From Seminavis robusta (Eukaryota > Bacillariophyta > Bacillariophyceae > Naviculales > Naviculaceae), in the NCBI GenBank assembly GCA_903772945.1, contig CAICTM010001043.1, forward strand, positions 1-39,048: a stretch of 39,048 nt of DNA, read 5' to 3'. Within the stretch, counting starts at the first letter, position 1, and each line of letters begins with the position of its first letter. The notes under the pieces are model-generated. The model saw nothing but the letters and a program-made list of their open reading frames with translations. It searched no databases and was not told where the DNA came from. Made by a program: the position numbers and the translations under genes. Positions 27,970-37,992 of this stretch are shown piece after piece.

Positions 27970-29827
27970 CATCTAAGAAGCACAATTTTAGGTAGTTGTT
28001 GAATCCTCATGTATGGATATTCCCATACTCAACCTTTTGGTTGTGAATCCACAACCAAATTTCTTCTGGATTTGAGCCATTTCTTGTAATCTAGACTGCT
28101 GGTCCTCTATTGGTACTTTTAGTGGTTCTAGATTGACAACTTGCCTATCTCTCGATATGGAACTATCATTTTTGGAGTTCCAGTTTGGCCCCTGCTACCC
28201 TCTTTTCCACAACCTAAACCTCCAGGTCTGGAAACAAAACTGCTTCCCAATCCACGAGGAAAAGGTTCCAAGAACACTGTGGCGCCAAGTTGGATGTGGA
28301 GAAGCCACTGTTGGATGGTTGTTCTTTGTTCTGTAACAGGAGAAGGCTTGATTGGTGAGCTGATAAGCCCTTGATTTGGATGTGGCGCTGCTTCTGTTCC
28401 CCAAGGTGGACTTGGATTAAGAAGGAGGGCAAGCTGTTTTGGGAAGTGTCATTGGAGAGTACTCTCTTTTGACAGTAAAATATTCAAACAGACTTCACGG
28501 AACAGCCTGCCCGGCTGCACTTTTCGAAGAAAAACTCCTCACTCATCAACCAACAACAACAGCAACACAATGGTGGAGAGATCGAGCGGCCGATCGCTAC
28601 TACTAGTATTATGGGTAAGTCTATTATCAGGTCTATTATTGAAGGAGCATCACTAACTTCTCTCCCTCGTTGAATTCCTATAGTAAACAGGAGAGAAATA
28701 TCAGCTTGGCCGACAACAATGCATGGTGAGTGCTTTATACAATCGGGCTTAGTTGAATCGATCGATCGAACGACTGGCTCGGTACGAGGTAAGCCTATTA
28801 TCAAGTGTGTTAATTGAAGGTACAGCACTGACTTCTCTCCCTCATTGGATTTCTATGGTATTCAGGAGAGAAATCGGAGCTTGGCCGTCAACAGGTGAGT
28901 TGGCATTTCATTATTCGAATCGATCGATCGCACCTCTGTTATCCAAGCCTCACTCAAGCCGTCCTTCTCCGGTGTAGATTTGAAAGCCATCCCTCATTGA
29001 ATCCTATGGACCATGGGATGGCAGTCAGTTCTCGGCCCATGATGGCCAAGTTGGTGGAATTTGAAAAACAAGAGTAAGTCTCCGGTTTTCTTCAGTTGAG
29101 CACAGAAGACAAAACTCATATCTATTTGTTGTTTTCTTTGCTGCACTGCCAACGGCCGATTAAATCCCATTGCTGAGCCCTTTTTGAACGAATGAACGAT
29201 CGCTCCGCCGGATAACAAGAAGAGGAGAGGCTACCGCTACTGAGGAGACTGTTAACTCAAGCCCTATCACCAGCCTGAACAGTGGAGATCGTCATCGAGT
29301 CATTGAATGGCAACAAGAGGAGGCTGCGCAACAACACTCGTACGAACAGAGGAGAGTGGATCCTACTACTGGATTCATCCCTCCAGTGTTATTTCCTAGT
29401 GTTTTCGTGGTGATTCCTGTGTCGGTACCCATTTTCCCGCATGCACAAATCCACGACAAGGACTTGGTGGATTGACTTGGTGTTGTCCTCGACTTAGGGA
29501 ATTTTGCCGAAGTCATGAAGGAGGACGGTGATTGATTTGGAGGATGTAATAGATCACTATAGATAGAGTAACAGATTAGATAGAAAGGTTATGAATTGGC
29601 AACCAAAGAAACCATTAGGAACCTAGCTTTTAGACCTAGACCTTGCTTCCCAATCTGCAACTGAGAGTGGTTCCCAATCCACAACCGCTTGGAGGTTGCC
29701 AAAATGGACCTTGCCTTGCCTAATTGGAACCTAGCACTTGGTTGGGAAGATGTGGTTGGGATGTGCTTCCCAAACTAGACCAGAGGTTCCCAATTCAGGA
29801 ACTACCTACAATTGTGCTTCTTAGATG
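27970..29827. mobile_element. 1.86-kb TIR element inserted in a copia gene
   Basis: 28-bp terminal inverted repeats: left begins CATCTAAGAAGCACAATTTT, right end read inward begins CATCTAAGAAGCACAATTGT (27 of 28 identical). They split the copia frame between LGRFDIA and VSVMSMSSF. A clean target duplication could not be assigned (TGC is shared on both sides). Both ends are followed inward by repeated words such as GGTTGTGG, CCACAACC and TTCCCAAT. No transposase frame was seen, so it is probably non-autonomous. The class is unknown. Confidence 0.7.
28615..28895 (+). repeat. Tandem duplication of an intron-exon-like unit inside the TIR element
   Basis: Two units starting GTAAGTCTATTATCA (28615) and GTAAGCCTATTATCA (28789) share ACTTCTCTCCCTC, a CAG acceptor and an exon-like GGAGAGAAAT...AGCTTGGCCG. 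Each is followed by GTGAGT. It looks like short exons separated by introns of about 75-90 nt, perhaps a captured host gene fragment. No product is recognised. Confidence 0.4.
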
Positions 29828-31777
29828 TGCAATATCAAATCTTCCAAGTGAAATTGCCCATTGCAAAGCTCCAATCAGGGACTGGTATTTTGAGATCCCA
29901 TCATCATCCAGGAGAGGAGAGGTATCAAGCTCTGGGTGGTCGTTCTTCTCCACTGGGCTGGTGACCTTAGTGGATGGATTCTCCCCAAACAAGGATACAT
30001 ACTGGGCCTTGACACGTTCAATGTACTTTCTTGGTGTCATGGACAGGGTTCCGTCGCTATCCCTTTCAAAGTCACATCCCAGATGGAAGGTAACAGGTCC
30101 AGTTCCTTTGAGTTTGAACTTGTGTGGTGGAGCCTGCAGCAGATCGATGATGACTTGAGGTTGCTTGGAAGCTATCAATAGGTCGTCAACATAGCAACCG
30201 ATGTACTCGTAGTGATCGCCACAATCACGCATCCAGATATCTGGCTCAGCCTTAGAGGGCTTGAAGCCAAATCCGTGAAGCACATCGTACAGTCTATCAT
30301 GCCAACACTTGCCTGATGACTTGAGGCCATATTGGGCCTTGATCATCTTCATCGTATGCCCAGCCATGTCTCCAAACTCCCCACCAGCAATAAAACACAC
30401 CTTTTCAGTCGTGTAGCTTTCCAGGTATGCATTGCCAATGTCCGTTGCCCAGAGTTCAAGCCCATTCAACTCAGCCAAGAAACTAACCAGACGGATGCCC
30501 TGTAAGGACACAACACCTGAGTAGGTTGGGTCTACTGGTGTCTCTGTCCTGTGGCCTCCTGCCACAAACCTTGCCTTGTGCCGTCCATCATGTTTGACGG
30601 CATAGACCATATGACATGGTATCTTCTGGTAGCCTGTTGGGACTGGGGTACCCTTTCCCAGTGACTCGAAGGTGTCGTATTCCATCAATTGGGCAATTTC
30701 CAGTCTCTCTGCATCCTGCCACTTGCTGTTGCCATTCTTCTCGTCGATGAAAACAGCTTCAGCGTGGTTTCTTGGGACCTGGAAACCGTATTGGTAAATG
30801 GGCTTGGTGCGGAAACTTTTCAACTTTGCTTGGTGTACCATACGTGCGAACACCTTGGAGTTCTTGGTATAGGGTTTGCATCGCTTCCATCCATCGACCT
30901 TGAGCAGGCCATTCTTTGATGCGTAGATGGAAATTGACACAGGGTCATCATTGAAGATGCTCCCCATATCCTCCCAAGAAGTCTCTCCGCTGGCCCATTG
31001 AATCAGCACCTCGTACTTGGACTTAGTTCGGGAGGAACGATGTCAGATGACAGCCTCGATCCGGTACATGTCATCTTTGTCCAGGTCCCTTTCACACCAT
31101 TCCAGCATCTTTGAGTATGCCAAAACTTCCTCAAAGTATTCGTCCCCATGTTTGCACTTGAACCTGTATACAGCTGCTGATCCGTCTGCGTTGGTTTCTC
31201 CTGTGGCCTCGGCAGACACAATCTTGGCTCTATGCTGCTCGCCTTCCTCGTTGGGGTGGGTGATAAAGGTCCTGTTAAGAAGGTTGGTGATGTCAATGAC
31301 TGGCAGGTTGCCACCGTCTAGGACATCCTTGTGTTCAAGGTTGGATAGGATATCCTTGCGTATGGAGTTGTGAAACTCCCCATTCTCCTCCGTCTCCTCT
31401 ATCTCGATGCCTTTCTCAATCACTTCAGTCTCCGGAGCGGCCCCGACTACAAGGTCAGCTTCGCTTGTGGAGGCCTTCTGTCCTGAGATTGGCTTTGGCT
31501 TGGGGGCCAGTTTCGGGGCTAGTCCATCGGCCTTCCAGTTGCTGAGTTCAGCTCCCTTCCTTGCCGTCCTGGCCACCGCCCTGCATATGACCTTGCCTGA
31601 CTCCGTCAATATCTTGTAAGTCATCCCATGACCCACGTCTTCCGCTACCCCGACAAAACGGCCCACCGCCTCAACAGAATCTTCTGGAAATGAACCACCG
31701 TACTTCTGGTAGTAATATACGGGTTCGTAGAACTCAAACTGAATAAGGGCTGAGATATCCGGTGTGAAACCGAACAA
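29828..31777 (-). pseudogene. pol: Ty1/copia pol (integrase tail, linker, reverse transcriptase)
   Basis: One minus-strand frame runs from the end of integrase/linker to RT with a single in-frame TGA at 31043-31045. The 31777-31046 part reads FGFTPDISALIQFEFYEPVY, GRFVGVAEDVGHGMTYKILT, then an acidic linker. The 31009 part has the copia RT: YQKIPCHMVYAVKHDGRHKA, LWATDIGNAYLES (first Asp), KAQYGLKSSGKCWHDRLYD and GCYVDDLLIASKQ (YVDD catalytic pair). The frame ends at LGRFDIA because of the TIR insertion; the missing part lies at 27838-27969. This is one of the least decayed pol stretches in the window. Integrase proper is missing upstream. Confidence 0.85.
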
Positions 31778-32765
31778 CCACTCAAAAGGTGTACGCCAAC
31801 CAAGGCCAATAAGTTTCAGTTCCAGTACCCAAGTAGTGGACTGGACCTCGCTGAAACCCTTCCTCAGGTACAGCGGTAGTCAGGCAGTTCAGGGAGCCTT
31901 GTCGTGCCTCAGGAGTGTTCCAACACCTCCAGTAGGCACCAAGCCAAGGACTTGGCCCTGTCAGTCAGACAGGAGGGCCAGCAGAGCTCTCTGCTGGGCC
32001 CTTTGGGCCAGCTCTCCTCAGGAGCTGGGGGCCTTCATTATTCAATCGTGCAGTGGCAGTCTGGGAACAGTACTATCTGCTACCTCCTACTGCTTCTGTC
32101 CGGCCTCAACAGGATAGGTATCAACTGCTGCGGTATCAAAGGGGCTACAAGCTAATCAGGATCGGTCTCAATCTTTCGTACTATTTTCTTCACTATGGTG
32201 GAAAGGACGATCCTTTCTTGCTGCTTTGGCTGGAGATAAGCCAGCTGTGGGTGCTGGAGCTGTAGGCCAGCATAGCTGTTGGAGCTATCTCTGACAGAAT
32301 CCAGAGCTCTCGCTCCTAAAAGTTATCGCTCCCCACGAGTGCGTATGGATCCGCTCTCATGGGTATGCCACGATATACGATTAGTTACTAACTAACTACA
32401 ATACATACTCTCCCCATGAACGGAACATTCATGGGCCACTCAGCATCGACTGCTAGTGGAACACAATGTGAGATTGGAGATCTCACAAGTGGAGGGACTT
32501 GCATGGTTGGTCGGTTGCTGGACCAAAGGTAGGCGCAAAGGGATTGCATGCTCATCAGCATGGCCAGACTCGGTAGGTGCCGGCGGTGCTGGTTGCTATC
32601 ATAGCTGTTGTTTGTTTTCTTCATATGTAGACAAATATTCGTGGCTTTGCCACAGGCCGAATTCAGCGGTGGCAAGCTCTCAGTGGAGCGGCCTTCTTGC
32701 CCCGCGGACATGTTCCTTGACTAAAGGCTTTGGGCTCGATCGATCAGGAACGTGAATCGATCGCC
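31778..32765. other. Hairpin-rich non-coding region replacing copia integrase
   Basis: The minus-strand copia frame can be followed to about 31815 (LGWRTPFEWL) and then ends. 31910-32040 contains four consecutive hairpins (see separate entry). Beyond it no frame has recognisable motifs; 32388-32711 (minus) and 32456-32755 (plus) are open but anonymous. Short inverted words such as GGAGATAAGCCAGC are frequent to 32300. Confidence 0.45.
31912..32035. ncRNA. Cluster of four hairpins
   Basis: In order: GGAGTGTTCCAACACCTCC (31912-31930); GGCCCTGTC paired with GACAGGAGGGCC (about 31966-31991); GGCCAGCAGAG paired with CTCTGCTGGGCC (about 31987-32011); CCAGCTC paired with GAGCTGG (about 32008-32029). 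The first matches the GGAGTG...CACCTCC hairpins of the non-autonomous LTR family. Reading the cluster as one structured RNA is inference. Confidence 0.4.
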
Positions 32766-33812
32766 CTAGGGAAAATCCAACGGCGTCACTGGGATTGGTT
32801 CGTTGCCATGCACTGTGGCCATGGCAGCCAGCTTCGGGGTAGAAAGCATGGTTTCGGTCAGTTTCTGGGAAGGCGACACCATGGCAGTCAGCTCCTGGGT
32901 AGGAGACACCAAAGCTGCCTTGGTCAAAGGTGTTTGCTGTGGTTGCTCCCCATGGATTCCACCAAGAGCAGAGGGTATCCGCTTGGTGGGCCTCCTGGCA
33001 AATGGACTGGTGATGGTTGGACCAAGGCTGGTCCTATCCAAAGACAACGGCACCTCATTGGGTACGAGTCTTGTGGCATTGGCTGTGCCATAGGTTGGTG
33101 GTTCTGTAGGAACCAGGCTGGGAACCTTGGGTGTCACTCTAGGTGATGGACCACTAGGTCGCCTGCCAATGTTGGTTGTGGTGGGACCCTTGTGTGCTCT
33201 GTGCCTTGGAGCAGGTTGCTTGGGGGTCACCACTGTGTGAGTCTGCTCATGTGCTCTTGGTTGTAGAGCTGACTGAGTGGGAGCCACACTTGGTTTATTT
33301 GGTTGTGCGACTGGAATGTTGTTGGCACCAGCTCTGGAAGCTGGTTGCTTACTGGCTGGAGGTTTTGCCATCATGATCTCCCCAGAGGTTGGATGACTAC
33401 TAGGGCTGGCAAGCTCGATAATCTCCCCATCACCCAGCTGGTGGTTGGTCCTGCCATGGGCCATTGGTGCCGGCCTCTTCTCAAGGATGTCGAAGGGTGA
33501 TTTGTATGTTTCTGATGGGAACACTGTTGACACAGGTGATGCCGGTGTCTTCTCAAGAATGTCAAAGACGGATTTGTATTTATATGGTGGTGACACTGGT
33601 GGCTGTGTGTCTCGATGCCGGTGGCAGTAGGCTAGGTTGCTGTTGCCAGCTCCATCGTGGTGTGTGGGGCGGGCACAGGCGGTGTAGCTACTTTGGACTT
33701 GGGGCCCAGGGTAGGCGCGGTGCCACCAACGTTCGGAGTAGTCAGGTGCATAAGGGTCGCTCACATCGCTGTAGAAACCATAGAAAGACATGGTGCCTCT
33801 TGTTGCGGACAA
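32766..33812 (-). CDS. Unrecognised 348-codon ORF, Pro/Thr/Ser-rich with internal repeats
   Basis: The longest intact frame in this region. An aromatic N-terminus (MSFYGFYSDVSDPYAPDY, after an alternative upstream Met) is followed by a long disordered Pro/Thr/Ala/Ser region. Two internal repeats are visible: YKSVFDILEKTPASP and YKSPFDILEKRPAP, about 25 residues apart. A second repeat set near the C-terminus has LVSPTQELTAMVSPSQKLTE. No CCHC knuckle, protease or other domain was seen. It sits upstream of the copia pol on the same strand, so it could be the element's gag or a captured gene. It could also be an unrelated host protein. An opposite-strand frame is also open over parts of it. Confidence 0.4.
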   Translation of the reverse strand: MSATRGTMSFYGFYSDVSDPYAPDYSERWWHRAYPGPQVQSSYTACARPTHHDGAGNSNLAYCHRHRDTQPPVSPPYKYKSVFDILEKTPASPVSTVFPSETYKSPFDILEKRPAPMAHGRTNHQLGDGEIIELASPSSHPTSGEIMMAKPPASKQPASRAGANNIPVAQPNKPSVAPTQSALQPRAHEQTHTVVTPKQPAPRHRAHKGPTTTNIGRRPSGPSPRVTPKVPSLVPTEPPTYGTANATRLVPNEVPLSLDRTSLGPTITSPFARRPTKRIPSALGGIHGEQPQQTPLTKAALVSPTQELTAMVSPSQKLTETMLSTPKLAAMATVHGNEPIPVTPLDFP

Positions 33813-33927
33813 AGAAGAGGTGTGTACTGGTTGTACTGGAAACCCTGGATTTGGCTCTTGTAGCAGGGCAATAAACCTTGACTCAACTGTGATCTGGAAA
33901 CCACAAAGATGACTTCTTGGGACCTTG

Positions 33928-34282
33928 CTAGGGGCCTGGGAAATTCAACTTAGTGGTAATTGAATAAGGTGGACCAGGTACAAGGGCTGGGACCTGTTTC
34001 CTGTGTTGCCGTGGTGCTGGGAACTGCCTTGGTTTGTGGGATTTTGCCACTGTGGATCCGGTGAACTTGGGTCCAATGAATCTCCCCACAAAAGCTTCAA
34101 AAATCCAAGGTGAGGTACCCACAGACCAATTGAAGGATGCTAGTTTCAGCCGTGGTACTCGTGTTGCCGCCGAGGATGTCCTTGTCGACTCGTGGCTCTG
34201 CGAGTTACTCTCTTCGTGCAAATGGATTCTTCGTACGGAGCCAAGATATTTCGAGCACGATTTCAATGACTCGACCACGTAA
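33928..34282. other. Region open on both strands, no recognised gene
   Basis: Minus frame 34278-33928 (basic, Pro-rich C-terminus) and plus frame 34034-34282 (SWLCELLSSCKWILRTEPRY) are both open over the same DNA. One may be a coding remnant; I cannot choose. 34283-34702 shows no convincing gene. Confidence 0.3.
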
Positions 34283-34702
34283 ACTCTTAATTTTAAAATG
34301 TGAGCACAAACAGGTTACCAAGGCTGAGCCTGCTTTCGGTACGGAGAACCTTGTCCTTGAAACACAGAACCGGTACAGGAAACGTTGTCCGATAAGTCTC
34401 CAAGATCAAGGATCGAAGAGGAGCTTCTTGTACGTTCCGCGGGACGTTGGGAACTGACTCAGTGCACGTCGAATAAGTACCAAAACTACACGGACGTTTT
34501 GGTTGGCTGAGCCACTTTCGTGAGATCTTCTTCAGCGTTCTGAAAAAGGCTGAATCCGGTACAGGACGGAAACTCGGGACACTCCAAAACTGCAAGGACA
34601 ATCTAAAGAGATAAGCCTTGAAGATCGCGAATAAATCCCAACCTGCTCCGTGACTCGCTGAAAGGTATAAGCCCGTACTACAAGCGATAAGTCTTGATCG
34701 CT

Positions 34703-34735
34703 GTAGGGGGGTGTAAAATACTCGTTAGTTTAACA
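34703..34735 (+). repeat. Possible polypurine tract and LTR start
   Basis: GTAGGGGGG (34703-34711) is followed directly by TGTAAAATACTCGTTAG. A G-rich tract next to TGTAAAATA is how 3' LTRs of several diatom LTR elements begin. The LTR end was not found and no matching copy exists in the window. Confidence 0.35.
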
Positions 34736-34942
34736 AACTATGGCCACGGAGTGGCTTTTATGACGCGGGCAAGTGGTGGGGAAGCCCCCACCTAGCTGAG
34801 TCGTCATCTACTTATTTGCCCAATCAACATGACCTCATCCACTGGCCCAACGTGGAGCCAGCACCAAGTAGACAGATGCCCTGGGTAGGGGGGTGAGCAC
34901 ATTGATAGGGAACCTGCAGCGCAAAACCTGGGTTACAGGGGC

Positions 34943-35671
34943 TTACACAGGATTTTTGTCGGTATTGAAACCATTATCACCAAAGGGACCGTGAGGACCA
35001 GTTAGATTGCCAGACCAAAGAGTGCTCGCCAGTAAGTGTGTCTGGGTGATCAGGTCCCAAGCTGTGGCAAGGGCCTTGGCATGCAAGGCAAGATGCCAGC
35101 AGAGCCCGTAGGAGGTGGTACTCCTCAGGCTGGACCAGAGCAGGGTGTAACCCATCCAATGCACAAAAATTGTTAGATAGAGGCCAACAAGCAGGCAGAA
35201 GATGGGGTCAAATGACACACTGGCAGTGTGTGGTTCCCAAGAGGGAGGCACAGTGGCTGCTGGAGTGTTGTGGGCTGTTCGAGGGGTTGTTGAGTCAATA
35301 GAAGGAGGATAAGGGGGCACTGGGAGTGGGCTGGTGCCAGGGGCAGGAGGGGAGATCCTGTTGGGGTTGGAGTGTTGTTGTAGGAGTTGGGATGTAGCAT
35401 GGTTGATGGTGTGTTGTAGGATAGAGGCGTGCCTGTGTTCAAGGGTGAGAACAAAGGCATCCTCCCTGATAGGGTAGGGTGTGATTCGGAAGGGTGTGAT
35501 CCTCAAGATGGCTGCATGCTCTAGGAGCTGTTGGCTGATCATCTGGGGAGTGGTGTTGTGTAGTCTGCGGAGGATGGTGGATGTGGTTGGTTGGGTGAAG
35601 TGTGGGAGTGGGGGAATGTCTGGGAGGACCTTGGGTTTGAGTGAAGTAGTGGGTAGACATGGGGAAGTCAT
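34943..35671 (-). CDS. Unrecognised 242-codon ORF with hydrophobic C-terminal half
   Basis: The frame starts at Met 35671, but the same frame stays open further upstream (reading TPLPPTHLPP) towards the LTR at 35.7 kb, so the true start may have been cut off by that insertion. The first 150 residues are rich in Pro, Thr, Ser and His. Residues of about 155-185 include a hydrophobic run (IFCLLVGLYLTIFVHWMGYT) that could span a membrane. The C-terminus has TGPHGPFGDNGFN. I do not recognise a family. Confidence 0.3.
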   Translation of the reverse strand: MTSPCLPTTSLKPKVLPDIPPLPHFTQPTTSTILRRLHNTTPQMISQQLLEHAAILRITPFRITPYPIREDAFVLTLEHRHASILQHTINHATSQLLQQHSNPNRISPPAPGTSPLPVPPYPPSIDSTTPRTAHNTPAATVPPSWEPHTASVSFDPIFCLLVGLYLTIFVHWMGYTLLWSSLRSTTSYGLCWHLALHAKALATAWDLITQTHLLASTLWSGNLTGPHGPFGDNGFNTDKNPV

Positions 35672-35727
35672 GGTGGGTGGTAGGTGGGTTGGTGGGAGAG
35701 GTGTGTATCCTGGAGTGTTGACTGTAG

Positions 35728-35982
35728 TGTTGGAGGTTGTATTACAGACACCTCAATACAAATTAGTCGTTTATCCCAATCTAGTTGATAGGGGATATCT
35801 ATATCTATTCTCTAGTTACATACATGGGGAGTTTAACTGACCTATATGGTCACCCCCTTCACTATATCCTTTGAAGTTGAATCAATCCCAGAAAACATGG
35901 AGAAAGATCACTTCTTAGAAATAGCTTAACAGTAAAACAGTATTTTACCTTTACTAAGCTAGAGTGTTACTAGAAACCAACA
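35728..35982 (+). repeat. 5' LTR of a second, diverged non-autonomous element
   Basis: Ends GAAACCAACA at 35982. The start is placed at TGTTGG 35728 by analogy with the 216-bp LTR; TGTATTACAG at 35738 is an alternative. It shares AAGATCACTT and the AGTGTT...ACCAACA|CT junction with the minus-strand copy, but is otherwise strongly diverged. A TATATCC lies about 45 nt upstream of the predicted transcript start. The 3' LTR would be beyond the window. Confidence 0.5.
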
Positions 35983-36001
35983 CTATTTCCAAGAAGTGAT
36001 C
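35906..36001 (+). promoter_or_regulatory. Self-complementary LTR / primer-binding segment, second copy
   Basis: The 19 nt immediately after the LTR, CTATTTCCAAGAAGTGATC (35983-36001), pair at 18 of 19 positions with GATCACTTCTTAGAAATAG inside the LTR (35906-35924). The sequence differs from the 23.3-kb copy at many positions in both arms, but pairing and location are kept. Confidence 0.6.
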
Positions 36002-36351
36002 ATCTCGAATTCGAGATCTCGCCAATGGGATATTGACTATCTATATTGACTATCAAGTCCAGCCAATGCTATAAGGTAACCAGTTCAACAAACGGTCAGG
36101 CCGATAGTGCTGGAGCCCCACTATAAGGGCTATCCAAACAGCCTTGCAGGAAAAAGGCAACATCACGAAATCGTGCTTCACAGAGTGACTACACCAGAGG
36201 ATCGACAGATCGACTCCGCAAACGAATCAGCCTAACCGAAGAGTACCACATGAAAGAGCATTACTAACTACACCACTCTATTGCTTGAACGAAGCGAATC
36301 CGACAGCAACTGAAAGAGCTACGGCCGATTGAAGATCTGCACGAAGCAACA

Positions 36352-36402
36352 GCTCCAGGAGTGAGCTCCGGAGCACGAACAAGCTAGCTCACAGGAGTGA
36401 GC
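36352..36402 (+). repeat. AGGA-loop hairpins, two copies
   Basis: GCTCCAGGAGTGAGC (36352-36366) and GCTCACAGGAGTGAGC (36387-36402, perfect 6-bp stem). A further copy with one mismatch lies at 36562-36577. Confidence 0.65.
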
Positions 36403-37050
36403 GAGCGAACATCAAGATTCGAGCTACAGAGCGGGAAACTGAAGATCTCGTACTACGGGAATACCAGTATACGAAAACCAACTACAAGAGAAGACTCATC
36501 GCACGAAGAAGTGCATGAGTGGCAGCCAAGCTTATCTAGCTAGCTACCACGAACAGGACAAGCCCACAGGAGTGAGCTACGGAGCAGAAGCTACTGTACA
36601 ATCGGAAAGCTACTGCACGGAGCGCAGCAAGGCTACTAACGGTTTGGACTGGAAGAAGCGCGACACCACGAAGAGGTGTTGCCACGGAAGAGGAGTTAGA
36701 TATCAAACTCCAACAGGAACCACAGAGGTACTTCCGTGGGAGTTTCACCAAGCCTCACTATCAAGCCATCGACTCAGTGCTGATAGACAAGAGGTGCAAC
36801 GGAAAATTCCAATGCACAACAAGACGAATTACCAGGCCGATCACTCGGCAACCACAGGTCCTAGAGGAGGACTGTCATACAGGAAGTTGTGCTTTGAACA
36901 CTAGCGCAACAGGCCCTGAAGAGTGCAAGCCCTCGAATGCAACAGGAACAAGAAGAGCAGAAGCAACCGCTACTACTATCCGGTAGCTACTGCGAACAAG
37001 GAGCGGACGCCAACAGGCAACTGCGGAACGAGTTGCATCCATCGGCAGAC

Positions 37051-37071
37051 GGTGGAATTTTGAATTCCACC
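37051..37071. repeat. Perfect 9-bp hairpin GGTGGAATT / AATTCCACC
   Basis: Loop TTG. It corresponds to the GGTGGAAT...CACCAGATCCA module present twice on the minus strand in the other copy (22485-22440, 22017-21975), here with a different inner sequence but again able to fold. Confidence 0.5.
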
Positions 37072-37747
37072 AGCAGGAGTTGCGAAGCAACGAGCGAGTC
37101 ATCGAACGACGACCGCTATTACTAGCAGCCGCTACTGCTACTGTCAACAAGAAAAACAAAAGAGTTCGCTACTGCAAGAGTGTCGGCAAGCAACAGCAGC
37201 ATCGGCACCCAACCGAAGCGATCGAAAGATTGCTACTACCGCTACGGCAAGAACAAAACGACGACCGCTACTACTAGCCAGTCGCTACCGCTACAGCGTC
37301 AACAAGACAATCCAGTCTCACGACCGAAACTACCAAGCAACAACAAGAACAGCGACTACCGCTACTGTTGAAGCCATCGGCCGTTGATACCGATAGCGGC
37401 ACCAACACCCTTGTGACCATCGGCAACAATAAGGAGTGTCAACAGAAGAAGCCATTACTTTTTATGGGAGGAAATCGCTGACAACATTCAGTTCCACGGA
37501 ACGACAAAGAACAAGCCAAGCTGTTCACCGAACGGCAACGTCACAGCCAGGCGAAAGGTATCTTTCGGTCGCGAAAAAGGTATCTTTCGAGGATATCTTC
37601 CGGCACGGAGCCAGCTCTCCGTAGGTCGGCAACAAGAGGATTTGCATGTCCAAGCATGCCACCGTCCAGTGCATGGCTGCCATGCAGATAGCTAACTGGC
37701 CAACAGGGGCGCACAAGAGCTACTGGAGCAGTGCAAAGCTACAGGAA

Positions 37748-37759
37748 GCACAGGAGTGC
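37748..37759. repeat. AGGA-loop hairpin GCACAGGAGTGC
   Basis: Perfect 4-bp stem GCAC/GTGC with loop AGGA. The same hairpin in the other copy is at 21196-21207 (GCACTCCTGTGC). Confidence 0.6.
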
Positions 37760-37786
37760 ATCCGCAAGCGTTGAAATAATTTCTTT

Positions 37787-37917
37787 GGAGTGTGTATTGA
37801 GTTTAAACTCAGCACCTCCTACCCTTTCATTGGAGTGTGTATTGTGGCATCCTAGCCACAGCACCTCCTACTACCTTTTTTGGAATGTGTATTGTGCAAC
37901 TAATCCACAGCACTTCC
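37787..37917 (+). ncRNA. Three tandem GGAGTG...CACCTCC hairpins with covarying stems
   Basis: Units at 37787-37819, 37832-37868 and 37882-37917, about 45-50 bp apart. Each has an outer pairing GGAGTG with CACCTCC (one bulged C; the third has GGAATG/CACTTCC, where both arms changed). The inner stems differ but pair: TGAGTTTAAACTCA, TGTGGC/GCCACA and TGTG/CACA. The pattern suggests conserved RNA structure. Confidence 0.6.
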
Positions 37918-37992
37918 TCCACTGATTACAGGCAAACCTGAGGCAACAACAGCCTCTAGGAAGGCAACAACAACAGATACCATTACAAGTCT

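Noticed and set aside
27970-29827. Assigning the TIR element to hAT, MULE or another superfamily
   Set aside because: No transposase and no unambiguous target duplication; only TGC is shared on both sides.
30689-31373. Plus-strand ORFs over the copia region
   Set aside because: Antisense to clear copia RT and linker motifs.
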